DNA of 64,000 nt. It comes from Metabacillus halosaccharovorans (GTDB taxonomy: Bacteria; Bacillota; Bacilli; Bacillales; Bacillaceae). This document shows positions 19,455 through 28,073 of the stretch, piece after piece; the first letter of the stretch is position 1, and the number at the start of each line of letters is the position of its first letter. The notes under the pieces were generated by a model. It was not told the DNA's origin and made no database searches. It saw only the letters and a program-made list of their open reading frames with translations. The DNA lies in NCBI RefSeq assembly GCF_002019635.1, contig NZ_KV917372.1:248001-312000 (forward strand), given 5' to 3'. Both the position numbers and the translations under genes were made by a program.

Positions 19455-20297
19455 GTGATCTATGAGTTAAGGCAAAAATATAAAATTATTGAGTTAATAA
19501 AAATCGCTGATATACCACGTAGTACATATTATTATTGGATAAAGCAAATAGATCGACCAGATAAATATAGTGAAGTGAAAAAAGAAATCCAAAAGATTTT
19601 TGGAGAACATGAAGGACGGTACGGCTATCGTCGTATTACGTTGGCATTACGAAATAAGAAAATTACCGTAAATCATAAAACGGTCCGTCGCTTAATGAAT
19701 GAGATGGAATTAAAGTGTTTAGTTCGCGTGAAAAAATACCGCTCATATCGGGGAGAAGTAGGTAAAATTGCACCTAATATTTTAAAACGTAATTTTAAGG
19801 CAACTAAACCCAATGAGAAGTGGGTAACTGATGTGACAGAATTTCATTTACATGGGGAAAAGCTATATTTATCTCCTATTCTGGACCTGTACAACGGTGA
19901 AATTATCGCTTATAACATTGAAAAGCGCCCTGTTTATTCCTTAGTATCTAAGATGTTAGAAAAAGCTTCTGAGCAATTAAAAGACGGAGATACACCTATC
20001 CTACATTCAGACCAAGGATGGCATTATCAAATGAAAAAGTATCGACATGTATTAAAAAAACAAGGGATTATACAAAGTATGTCTCGAAAAGGGAATTGTT
20101 TAGATAACGCAGCTATAGAAAACTTTTTTGGTTTATTAAAGAGTGAATTACTTTATTTAAAAGATTTTGAAAGTATGGAGCATTTCAAACTAGAATTAGA
20201 GAAATATATTTATTATTACAATCACAAGAGGATTAAGGAGAAATTAGATGGTATGAGTCCGGTTGATTACCGAACTCATACTCAAAAAGTCGCTTGA
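19455..20297 (+). CDS. IS3 family transposase OrfB (DDE integrase core)
   Basis: Catalytic half of the transposase, 280 residues from a GTG codon, but normally made as an OrfAB fusion by -1 frameshift. The HTH_21-like segment with YGYRRIT leads into the rve core. The DDE residues lie in WVTDVTEFH, HSDQGWHY and NAAIENFFGLLKSE; the C-terminus has the usual YNHKRIKEKLDGMSPVDYR. No disruption seen. Confidence 0.95.
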   Translation: MIYELRQKYKIIELIKIADIPRSTYYYWIKQIDRPDKYSEVKKEIQKIFGEHEGRYGYRRITLALRNKKITVNHKTVRRLMNEMELKCLVRVKKYRSYRGEVGKIAPNILKRNFKATKPNEKWVTDVTEFHLHGEKLYLSPILDLYNGEIIAYNIEKRPVYSLVSKMLEKASEQLKDGDTPILHSDQGWHYQMKKYRHVLKKQGIIQSMSRKGNCLDNAAIENFFGLLKSELLYLKDFESMEHFKLELEKYIYYYNHKRIKEKLDGMSPVDYRTHTQKVA

Positions 20298-20349
20298 TAA
20301 CTTATGTCTAACTTTTTGGGTTCAGTTCAAACCTGTCCCCTCGTCCCTC

Positions 20350-21360
20350 TTATTCACTTCCTTTAATAATTCTGTTTCGGTTTTCCATTTGTGGAGGTTC
20401 TTCAAACCATCCGTGTCTGAATTTAATTTCAATTCCTTCTTGGGCATAAGTATAAACATCTTTTGCGATAAACATGGTTTTCATCACAATGTCATTTCTC
20501 ATACTGAAAAAAGCACCTGTTCCGGCACCTACAAGGCCAAATCCATTAAGGATGTAGATACAATGCATCATAAGCTTATCAGAAAAAGGAGGGACAGTGG
20601 AGGTAGTGACTGTTGCTCCAGAGACTGCAGAAAGTTGAACATCACTCTCCAAAAGAATTTTTTCCATGATACTCACTTGTTTTTTTGCAAGTTCTTTTCC
20701 TTTTAAAAAGTATTTTCTAACTTCTTTGTTTTGTGCACATTGAGCAAAACCTGTTATAAGATGCATTCCAATATTATTTACTTCAAGATTGTGATGAATG
20801 ATACCAACTTCAAGGTCATTTAAAGGTCTCTTGTCGCCAAAGAGCTTGAAGCCTTCTTTATATTTTTTATCTTTAATAAATTCCGTCTTTTTCGGCATAG
20901 TTACTTTCGGAGGAAGCGCAAGAATGCCCCTTTCAAGTAAATAAGTAGTTGATAACTTATAAATCTTTTGAGTAACGGTGGTAAGGCCCTCATAAATCGC
21001 CATCACTCTTTTATTGTAGGTCATATTCATACCTAAAGTGTAAAGACCCATACTCACTTCCTTTAATACACGGACAAACATTATATCAAAACCATTGTCG
21101 TATAATTTGGGAGCATCTAAAAAAACATCCTCTTTTGAAAAACCAATTGGTTTAACCATTCCTTGTTCAGAAAATAATTCTTCCATCTCGTTTACATAAA
21201 AATTTAGCTCCTGCCATAATCCTCCCAAAATATTCCTAGCTTGTGGGTCATCTGATTTTTCAATAAAGTATTCCAAAAATCTCATAATCAAGGTCTTTTC
21301 TTGATAGGTCTGCCAGATTGATCCTATTTCGGATACATTAATGGGATTCGTTTGAACCAA
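20350..21360 (-). CDS. DUF3231 family protein
   Basis: Protein of 336 residues translated from TTG 21360, with AAGGAGG eight bases upstream. Composition and length match the DUF3231 family of Bacillaceae, built of two similar mainly helical halves (each about 160 residues; compare MRFLEYFIEKSDDPQAR and the C-terminal FSDKLMMHCIYILNGFGLVGAG segment). No catalytic motif is recognised. Some family members are associated with sporulating bacteria, but a function is not established. It converges on the insertion sequence, whose right end is 21 bases from the stop codon. Confidence 0.8.
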   Translation of the reverse strand: MVQTNPINVSEIGSIWQTYQEKTLIMRFLEYFIEKSDDPQARNILGGLWQELNFYVNEMEELFSEQGMVKPIGFSKEDVFLDAPKLYDNGFDIMFVRVLKEVSMGLYTLGMNMTYNKRVMAIYEGLTTVTQKIYKLSTTYLLERGILALPPKVTMPKKTEFIKDKKYKEGFKLFGDKRPLNDLEVGIIHHNLEVNNIGMHLITGFAQCAQNKEVRKYFLKGKELAKKQVSIMEKILLESDVQLSAVSGATVTTSTVPPFSDKLMMHCIYILNGFGLVGAGTGAFFSMRNDIVMKTMFIAKDVYTYAQEGIEIKFRHGWFEEPPQMENRNRIIKGSE

Positions 21361-21556
21361 ATAGAATACCTCCTTACTTAAATGACTGAGTATGTATAGT
21401 TACCTTATAAAATTCCCAATAAAAAGGAAAACATACTCGTGGACGGGGTCCTTGTCAATAGCTCACAACTTTTATTTCATTTACACATAAACATTTCAAT
21501 GGTTGAAGATATTAAAAACTATCAACTCAACGTAATAAATAACTAGGAGGATTTTG

Positions 21557-23182
21557 ATGGATGAACAAAAGAATGAACATCGTGTGTCAGCGAAAATTAG
21601 TCCATTCGAATTAAAGGACAAGCTAATTGATTTAGCTAAAGGAAAAATGAGAATAACGAGAACAATGCTTGATGCTGGTCGTGGAAATCCAAACTGGATT
21701 GCAGCAGCTCCCCGGGAAGCGTTTTTTGCCCTTGGTCAATTTGCTGTGACAGAATCCAGAAGAGTATGGGATGAAGGCGATTTAGCCGGAATGCCAAGCC
21801 GAATTGGAATAGCTGAACGTTTCAATCAATATGTACAGGAAAATAATCACGTACCGGGAATTACATTGCTCAAAAATATCGTTGATTACGGAATCAATAC
21901 AAAACAGTTTGAACCAGATGAATGGGTATATGAGTTGGTAGATGGAATCATTGGTGATAATTATCCTAATCCTGACCGGATGCTTGTTAGAACCGAAAAA
22001 GTTGTACATGATTTCATATCTCAAGAGCTGTGCGGTAGTGACACTTCATGTGGTTCGTTTGATTTATTTGCTGTTGAAGGAGCAACGGCAGCGATGTGCT
22101 ATACGTTTAACACTTTATATAAAAATCACTTGTTACCTATAGGATCGAAAATAGCAGTAATGGTCCCGATTTTTCCGCCATACATAGAAATTCCGGAGCT
22201 ACCGGACAATGATTATGAACTTGTCAATATTAACGCAACTGAAATAGATGAAGAAGGACACCATACATGGCAATATCCATATGAGGAATTAGAAAAGTTA
22301 AAAGATCAGGACATCAAAGCGCTCTTTTTAGTAAATCCAAGCAATCCACCGTCTGTTGCAATCAAAAAAGACTCGATCGAACAAATCATTCAAATAGTAA
22401 AACAACATAACCCTAATTTAATGATTATATCCGATGATGTGTACGGTACGTTTGTTGAAGGGTTTCGTTCGCTAATGGTAGATTTACCTTTTAATACGAT
22501 CGGAGTATATTCATTTTCCAAATATTTTGGTGTAACAGGTTGGCGATTAGGTACGATCGCGATTAACAAGAAAAATGTGTTTGATAAATTGATTAATGAG
22601 CTACCGGAAGAAGAGAAAGTTGTTTTAAATAAGAGATACGCTTCCCTTACCCAAAATCCGGAAAACCTTACCTTTATAAATCGAATGGTAGCAGATAGCA
22701 GGGACGTAGCAATGAACCACACAGCTGGTCTATCTACACCACAACAAGTGCAAATGGCGATATTCTCGATCTTTGCTTTGCTCGATACAAAAAATGAATA
22801 CAAGCAAAAAACAATAGATATCCTACACAGAAGAATGAATCTATTATATGAAGGACTAGGATTACCGAAGAAGCATTTACCGAATGATGCAGACTATTAC
22901 ACAGAGATTGATTTGGAAATCTGGTGCCATCATCATTATGAAAAAGGATTTATTGATTACCTGAAAGACAATTATAAACCGGTCGATATCTTATATCGCC
23001 TTGCCGAAAAGTCAGCCATTGTCTTATTAAGCGGTGAAGGATTTTTAGCCCCAGAATGGTCTATTCGTGTGTCACTTGCTAATTTAAATGATGAAGCATA
23101 TTCACGTATTGGTCAGGAATTAAAAAATGTGCTTGATGAGTATGTGGTTGAATGGAAAGAGAAAGAGGGAATCAGAAATTAG
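21557..23182 (+). CDS. asdA: Aspartate 4-decarboxylase (bifunctional aspartate aminotransferase)
   Basis: PLP enzyme of 541 residues, the family's usual length and longer than ordinary fold-type I aminotransferases. It converts L-aspartate to L-alanine and CO2. Visible motifs: LVNPSNPPS, SDDVYGTF, and the PLP lysine in SFSKYFGVTGWRLG. AGGAGG at 21545-21550 sits six bases before ATG 21557, preferred over the adjoining TTG 21554. It stands alone, with about 200 bases of promoter space. In other bacteria this reaction feeds a proton-motive aspartate:alanine exchanger; no exchanger gene is visible here. Confidence 0.9.
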   Translation: MDEQKNEHRVSAKISPFELKDKLIDLAKGKMRITRTMLDAGRGNPNWIAAAPREAFFALGQFAVTESRRVWDEGDLAGMPSRIGIAERFNQYVQENNHVPGITLLKNIVDYGINTKQFEPDEWVYELVDGIIGDNYPNPDRMLVRTEKVVHDFISQELCGSDTSCGSFDLFAVEGATAAMCYTFNTLYKNHLLPIGSKIAVMVPIFPPYIEIPELPDNDYELVNINATEIDEEGHHTWQYPYEELEKLKDQDIKALFLVNPSNPPSVAIKKDSIEQIIQIVKQHNPNLMIISDDVYGTFVEGFRSLMVDLPFNTIGVYSFSKYFGVTGWRLGTIAINKKNVFDKLINELPEEEKVVLNKRYASLTQNPENLTFINRMVADSRDVAMNHTAGLSTPQQVQMAIFSIFALLDTKNEYKQKTIDILHRRMNLLYEGLGLPKKHLPNDADYYTEIDLEIWCHHHYEKGFIDYLKDNYKPVDILYRLAEKSAIVLLSGEGFLAPEWSIRVSLANLNDEAYSRIGQELKNVLDEYVVEWKEKEGIRN

Positions 23183-23407
23183 GAAATTCTTATTCAGCGT
23201 AATGACATGATTGGAAGCGATTTTCATTTTCAATATAGTAGAATTCATCATGCACTAATCCTCACTTTATTCTTGATTCTATTAATTAAAGGATAAAATA
23301 GTGGGTGATGTGGTGCATTTTTTATTTCTCGGAAATGTGATAAAATGAGACAGCTTTCATTCACAGAAACAAAATTTCAATTTAGGGAAAAATAAGGAGA
23401 TCATTAT

Positions 23408-23893
23408 ATGGATAATAACGATATATTAATTCGGTTGAGATATGCGCTGGAAATAAAAAATAAAGAAATGGCAGAAATATTTAAACTCGGTGGAGAGGAG
23501 GTATCTGTACCAGAGGTTATTCAGATTCTCACCAAGACCGATGAAGATGATGAAAATAGTAATCAAATACTATGTACAAATACTATGTTAGATTCATTTT
23601 TAAATGGCCTTATTGTTTTCAAAAGAGGGCCAAAACCGGGACAGCCTGATTCACCTGCACCAACCCCATTTAACCGTGAAAATGTGAATAATCTTCTGTT
23701 GAAAAAAGTCAAAATAGCATTGTCATTAACAACAGAGGATATGATAGATCTTTTTGCAGGTGCTGGAATAAGGGTTACAAAGGGTGAACTTGGCGCTTTA
23801 TTACGTAAAGAAGGGCATAAGAATTACATGGAGTGTGGAGATAAATTTGCCAGAAACTTCTTAAAAGGGCTAGCTATCAGATACAGGGGATAA
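23408..23893 (+). CDS. DUF1456 family protein (YehS-like)
   Basis: Cytoplasmic protein of 161 residues with two related halves, each beginning with a 'LLRLRYAL/LLLKKVKIAL' helix followed by acidic and Gly-rich turns (residues about 5-70 and 95-160). This internal repeat and the closing GLAIRYRG are typical of DUF1456. Function unknown. AAGGAGATCATT precedes the ATG. A strong hairpin terminator lies about 85 bases downstream. Confidence 0.8.
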   Translation: MDNNDILIRLRYALEIKNKEMAEIFKLGGEEVSVPEVIQILTKTDEDDENSNQILCTNTMLDSFLNGLIVFKRGPKPGQPDSPAPTPFNRENVNNLLLKKVKIALSLTTEDMIDLFAGAGIRVTKGELGALLRKEGHKNYMECGDKFARNFLKGLAIRYRG

Positions 23894-23977
23894 TAAGCGT
23901 TACGTAATGCAGGTTGTGTCATCATACATATTATTACGAAGGTGCGGCAATACAATAATGTGAAACTATATGGATTA

Positions 23978-24014
23978 GACTGTTTAGTGTTAAAGCACTG
24001 AATAGTCTTTTTTT
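23978..24014 (+). terminator. Rho-independent terminator
   Basis: GACTGTTTAGTGTT, loop AAA, then GCACTGAATAGTC and a T7 run. Close relatives of this hairpin occur at 37412 and 56117. Confidence 0.8.
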
Positions 24015-24047
24015 ATTCCTCAATTATTTTTGGCTTCCAGTTCATGC

Positions 24048-24073
24048 GGGACAAGGGACCTGTCCCTCTGACC
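24048..24073. repeat. GGGAC/GTCCC hairpin repeat
   Basis: GGGACAAGGGACCTGTCCC followed by TCTGACCC. Same sequence family as the stem split by the insertion sequence and the copies at 33765, 46560 and 50602. Confidence 0.65.
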
Positions 24074-24165
24074 CATATTTTTAGATAAAATTGCTAGAAA
24101 TACCTAAGAAACTGAGTGGAATAGTAAAGGTAAACCCTCAAAAAAGAATGTTAGGAGGATTTTGA

Positions 24166-24798
24166 ATGAAAAGATATATTTACTTATTCATGATGTTATT
24201 GTCCTTGTTACTAGTAGCTTGCGGAAATAATGATCAAGAAAATAATGCGAGTAATGATAAAGAGTCTGCGAAACAAAAAGAAGAACAAACAGAAGATGAA
24301 TCAGTGGATGTTAAGAAAGGCCTTTTAAATGTGGAAGTTACATTACCAGCTTCTATGTTTGAGGGCGAAGATATTGACACGGTTATAGCTGATGCAAAAA
24401 AAGAGGGCGTCAAAGAAGTAACAAAAAATGAAGACGGTTCTCTTACTTATAAAATGTCGAAAGCGAAACATAAAGAAATGATGGAAGAATTAAAAACAGG
24501 CATTCTTGAAACAATTGAGGAAACAAAAAACAGTGAAGATTATGTATCCATCAAAGATATTACTCATAACGATTCTTTTTCAGAGTTTACTCTAGTGGTA
24601 GAAAAAAGTGCTTATGAAGACAGTATGGACGGGTTTGCTGCATTTGGTTTAGGTATTTCAGGCATGTACTATCAACTTTATAATGGTGTAGATCCCGATG
24701 ATTACAAAGTAACCATTTCCTTAAAAGACGAAGCTAGTCAAGAAGTATTTGATGAAATTGTCTATCCGGATGATTTAGAAGAAGAGGGTACCGAATAA
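24166..24798 (+). CDS. Putative lipoprotein
   Basis: Exported lipoprotein of 210 residues. The signal peptide MKRYIYLFMMLLSLLLVAC ends in a LVAC lipobox with Cys19, followed by an Asn/Glu/Lys-rich tether of about 35 residues and a mixed alpha/beta domain. No family recognised with confidence. AGGAGG lies seven bases before ATG. The gap to the next lipoprotein gene is 21 bases, so the two are cotranscribed and probably act together at the cell surface. Confidence 0.8.
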   Translation: MKRYIYLFMMLLSLLLVACGNNDQENNASNDKESAKQKEEQTEDESVDVKKGLLNVEVTLPASMFEGEDIDTVIADAKKEGVKEVTKNEDGSLTYKMSKAKHKEMMEELKTGILETIEETKNSEDYVSIKDITHNDSFSEFTLVVEKSAYEDSMDGFAAFGLGISGMYYQLYNGVDPDDYKVTISLKDEASQEVFDEIVYPDDLEEEGTE

Positions 24799-24819
24799 AA
24801 AGGAAAGGGTGGATGCAAA

Positions 24820-25456
24820 TTGAACAAACAAACATATAATCTTTTCATCATCTTGGTGTTGATCATTTCTATCCTAGGTGGTTGTGGACAAGATACTAAA
24901 GATATATCGGTTAATGAAGAAGAGACAGAACAAGGTGAGACAGAAAATACAGAAGCATCAGAGAAGAAGGAAGAAACAGAAGCAAAATTAGGATCCAGAT
25001 CCAACCCGGTGCCGTTCAAAAAAACAGCAACAGTTGACGATGAGTTATACAATGACGAAGGTGAAGCTTTTCCAATTAAATTTGATTTAACAGTAGTTGA
25101 AGTAGAACGTGGTGACGCTGCCTATAAAAAAATTAATTTCTATGAATGAATACAACGAAGCTGCTCCAGAAGGATATGAGTGGGTGTTAGCAAAAACAAA
25201 AGTAAAATTTGTTGAATCTGAAACAGAAGACTTGGCCTTTCATATTGATGGAATCATGAATTTTACAATGGTAAGCGAAAACGGAGATATTTATAGTGGT
25301 GATATCATTGGTACTACTGATCCTGACTTTAGCTTTGAAATGTACGTAGGAAGTGAAAAAGAAGGCTATATATCAGGGCTGGTAAAAACAGGAGAAAAAG
25401 CACAACTTCGGTATGAAGAAATGTTAGGTGGAGAAGTTTTCTTTAATTTGCAATGA
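24820..25456 (+). pseudogene. Frameshifted DUF4352-like lipoprotein
   Basis: TTG start after AAAGGGTGG, signal peptide with LGGC lipobox (Cys23), acidic Glu-rich tether, then a beta-rich domain. The first frame ends at a TGA at 25147-25149; the second frame, entered around 25126, continues to 25456. Removing one A from the seven-A run at 25126-25132 fuses them as ...GDAAYKKLISMNEYNEAAPEGYEW..., a continuous DUF4352-type domain (compare the family's 'APEGYEWVLAKTKVKF' strand). Either the gene is inactivated by a one-base insertion, it is phase-variable by slippage, or the base is a sequencing error. Confidence 0.75.
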
Positions 25457-25473
25457 CTCATAATGTCCCTTTA

Positions 25474-25504
25474 AAAACAGCAGATAGATCCTGCTGTTTT
25501 TTAT
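25474..25504 (+). terminator. Rho-independent terminator
   Basis: AAAACAGCAG, loop ATAGATC, CTGCTGTTTT and further T bases; 18 bases after the lipoprotein reading frame. Confidence 0.85.
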
Positions 25505-25588
25505 TCATCATTTTTATAAAAATTATATTGAAAAATAGCATTGTTTTAATTTCTTGATAGAAACTACAAAAAAGGGGGTTGATTTCAT

Positions 25589-27403
25589 ATGGATAATAAT
25601 CCTAGATTTAAACTCGAGAGAATGAACAATCAAAAGGATGAGTATAAAATTGTCCTTTATTTAGATAACTTATCTGAGTTTTCTAATGAATTAGGAACAA
25701 TACCAAGAGAAAGAAAAGATGTTATAACAATAGCTAAACAGATTGTAAAAGTAAATTATCCAAATCTTAAAGTAAAGATGGTAAAAGTAATTATTGGCGG
25801 AATTGCGGTTACTTCCTTGCCTTTAGTTAGTGACAATTCACCTAGAGTCCAAGCAGAGGAACGAACAAAATCCACTATTACACAAGATGGTTCGGTTTAT
25901 TATCAAGTTTTGTCTGGTGATACTCTTTGGAATCTATCTAAAAAATTTAATACGACTATTGATCATATCAAAAGAGCGAATCATTTAACATCTGATATCT
26001 TACGATTAAACCAACAATTAATTATTCCTAAAGCCTTCCATACTGTAGAAACTGGAGATTATTTAACAGTACTAGCGAAGGAATACGGAACGACTGTTCA
26101 TGCGATAAAAACAGCAAATGGGTTAACATCAGATTCGACTCGACTCGGTCAAATTTTGACGATACCTATTGTTATGAATGCTCAAGGTAGTAATTCAGTA
26201 TCTTCACAATCTCCACCGGTTGCGACAAACAAAAACCAGCCAACAACGTATACGGTGGTTCCAGGTGATACACTCTCCCACATTGGAAAGCGGTACGGAA
26301 CAACAGTAGAAGCCTTGCGTAGTACCAATCAATTAACATCAGATTTATTGAGAGTGGGACAGACAATCACGATACCTAAAAGTGGAGTCTCAACACCAAA
26401 ACCAGACAATAAAACTCCTGGACCGGAAACAAGTAGGTACACAGTTGTTTCAGGTGACAATCTTTCAACAATCGCAAAACGATTTGGCACAACTGTGGAT
26501 GTGTTACGTAGAACGAACAATTTAACAACAGATCTGTTAAGAATTGGACAAATACTAACGATTTCAACTGGAACTGCAGCCAAACAAGAACCTGTGCAAA
26601 AACAGCCAACTATACCCTCTATAACTGAGCAAGCACGATCTACTTTTACTTATAAAGTTCGCTCAGGTGAAAGCCTTTCAGTTATTGCGAAACGGTTTGG
26701 AGTCACGGTAGATGCTATCCGTTCAGCAAATAGATTAAAATCCAATGTTTTACAAATAGGTCAAGCATTAAAGATACCAAATGGCATCAACGGGCCGACT
26801 AATACCAGTGGAAACTCGGTTACGTATAAGACACATACAGTGGTTTCGGGAGATAATATATGGGATTTAAGTGTTCGTTATGGAATCCCGCAAACCGAGC
26901 TTTTAAAAGCCAATAAATTGACTTCAAGCAGTAGGCTCAGCATAGGCCAAAAATTAAAAATTCCAGTTCACAAAATAGGTGTTAAAGAAGTGGTAAGTGC
27001 AAAACATGGTGAATACCTTGATTGGTTCTCTGAAGCTCAATATGTTTTCCCAATCGGTAAAATCGCCAAAGTTACGGATTTGAGTACAGGAAAGAGTTTT
27101 AGTATTAAGCGGACCATCGGCTCTGGACACGCTGATTGTGAAACATTAACTGTAAATGACAGTAAAATAGCTAAATCTGTTTGGGGTGGTTATTCATGGA
27201 TTCCCAGAGCCATTCTCGTTGAAGTAAATGGAAGAAAAATTGCTGGGAGCATGACGTTTTACCCTCACGAGCGAGAATATATAGCTGGTAACGGGATAAC
27301 AGGTCACTTTGACGTTTATTTTGGAGATAGTATTAGACATAAAGACGGATTGCTGGATCGATCACATCAAGTACAAGTTGAACGAGCAGCTGGACTGAGG
27401 TAA
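25589..27403 (+). CDS. Secreted six-LysM protein with C-terminal conserved domain
   Basis: Protein of 604 residues. Residues 1-95 form a cytoplasmic start plus one membrane segment (VIIGGIAVTSLPLVS), ending at an AEE-like site, so it is exported or anchored. Six LysM peptidoglycan-binding repeats follow, starting near 105, 150, 221, 283, 355 and 416, each with (Y/H)xV(x)SGD and a closing LxIP. The last 135 residues form a separate domain with IGSGHADCETL, GGYSWIPRAILVEV, MTFYPHE and GHFDVYFGDSIRHKDG. I have seen the pattern in other LysM proteins of Firmicutes; conserved His and Asp residues suggest metal binding and a cell-wall role. Function not established. Confidence 0.88.
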   Translation: MDNNPRFKLERMNNQKDEYKIVLYLDNLSEFSNELGTIPRERKDVITIAKQIVKVNYPNLKVKMVKVIIGGIAVTSLPLVSDNSPRVQAEERTKSTITQDGSVYYQVLSGDTLWNLSKKFNTTIDHIKRANHLTSDILRLNQQLIIPKAFHTVETGDYLTVLAKEYGTTVHAIKTANGLTSDSTRLGQILTIPIVMNAQGSNSVSSQSPPVATNKNQPTTYTVVPGDTLSHIGKRYGTTVEALRSTNQLTSDLLRVGQTITIPKSGVSTPKPDNKTPGPETSRYTVVSGDNLSTIAKRFGTTVDVLRRTNNLTTDLLRIGQILTISTGTAAKQEPVQKQPTIPSITEQARSTFTYKVRSGESLSVIAKRFGVTVDAIRSANRLKSNVLQIGQALKIPNGINGPTNTSGNSVTYKTHTVVSGDNIWDLSVRYGIPQTELLKANKLTSSSRLSIGQKLKIPVHKIGVKEVVSAKHGEYLDWFSEAQYVFPIGKIAKVTDLSTGKSFSIKRTIGSGHADCETLTVNDSKIAKSVWGGYSWIPRAILVEVNGRKIAGSMTFYPHEREYIAGNGITGHFDVYFGDSIRHKDGLLDRSHQVQVERAAGLR

Positions 27404-27460
27404 GTAAACAAATTAAAAAGGCTTAGGTAATAGGGAATTCGTTTAAATAATTGAATCAAT

Positions 27461-27489
27461 AATGCGCAAGTTTCCATCGAGGACTTGCG
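27461..27489. repeat. Inverted repeat AATGCGCAAGT / ACTTGCG
   Basis: Stem 58 bases after the LysM gene, with no strong T run after it. A second stem using the same TAATGCGC word (27567-27574 and 27596-27603, the second followed by TTTT) lies 80 bases further on. Possibly a weak terminator pair. Confidence 0.45.
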
Positions 27490-27799
27490 TATTATAAAAA
27501 TTGAGATGAGGTTTCTTTTTACATTTGTGTTTGTGCTGTTTTTTGCTTGACATAATGTTTTATTTTAATGCGCTTGTATATACCTATATAAATTTGCGCA
27601 TTATTTTCACATAAGAAACCTTTTGTATCAAACTTTACAGGTGAGATAATTGTTGGACAAATTAAAAACAAAAAGCATAGGGGAGTTTAATTAACCTGTT
27701 TAGAGTCAAAACATGTTAAGTAGTAGTTTTAGACTCCACATTAAAAATTGGAAAATTCTTATTGAAAAATAAAACAAAATATTATAATATGAACCTATC

Positions 27800-27836
27800 G
27801 TTTTATAATATAATTGAATGTTCTATATTATAAAAC
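27800..27836. promoter_or_regulatory. Perfect 13-base inverted repeat, likely operator
   Basis: GTTTTATAATATA at 27800-27812 and its exact complement TATATTATAAAAC at 27824-27836, 11 bases apart. A third copy lies at 28044-28056, just before the ribosome binding site of the FAH-family gene. Arrangement suggests a repressor that can bridge two sites; the regulator gene is not in the window. Confidence 0.6.
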
Positions 27837-27858
27837 AACATATTTTGTAATGTCCAAA

Positions 27859-27872
27859 TGTAAGCGTTGCAA
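27859..27872 (+). promoter_or_regulatory. Possible CcpA cre site
   Basis: TGTAAGCGTTGCAA resembles the consensus TGWAARCGNTWWCA, with mismatches near the 3' end. It lies about 200 bases upstream of the sugar-acid operon. Confidence 0.45.
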
Positions 27873-28043
27873 TACTTAATTTTTAAGTAAGTATATTTTT
27901 TTTATTAGTAGTAAGATCATAAGTTAAGAGAATGGGAAGTATTCCTTAGGCTTCGAAATGGTTGAATGAGGTAATTAGGGTATGGATACAAAAGGATATG
28001 ATAAATGGGCCTTAGCCTATTTTTATCTATATAACAAAACCTA

Positions 28044-28056
28044 GTTTTATAATATA
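28044..28056 (+). promoter_or_regulatory. Third copy of the GTTTTATAATATA element
   Basis: Identical to the left arm of the operator-like repeat at 27800 and nine bases or less from AGGAGGG of the next gene, so protein bound here would block transcription or initiation. Confidence 0.5.
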
Positions 28057-28073
28057 AAATAGGAGGGTTTTTA

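Larger units (their letters stand above)
18897..20329 (+). mobile_element. IS3 family (IS150-like) insertion sequence, complete
   Basis: Element of 1433 bp with 25-base terminal inverted repeats at 18897-18921 and 20305-20329; 19 of 25 positions agree, ending in TGTTAGACA/TGTCTAAC-like sequence. A 3-base target duplication AAC is visible at 18894-18896 and 20330-20332. It contains orfA and orfB in the -1 relation, with an in-frame A_AAA_AAG slippery heptamer at 19394-19401. Both frames and both ends are intact, so it may still be active. Confidence 0.93.

Noticed and set aside
23213-23228. TTGGAAGCGATTTTCA as a cre site
   Set aside because: It needs a one-base insertion to fit the consensus and lies downstream of, not before, a gene start.
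27547-27580. TTGACA at 27547 as a promoter
   Set aside because: No -10 box at 16-18 bases; the nearest TATA-like word is 23 bases away.
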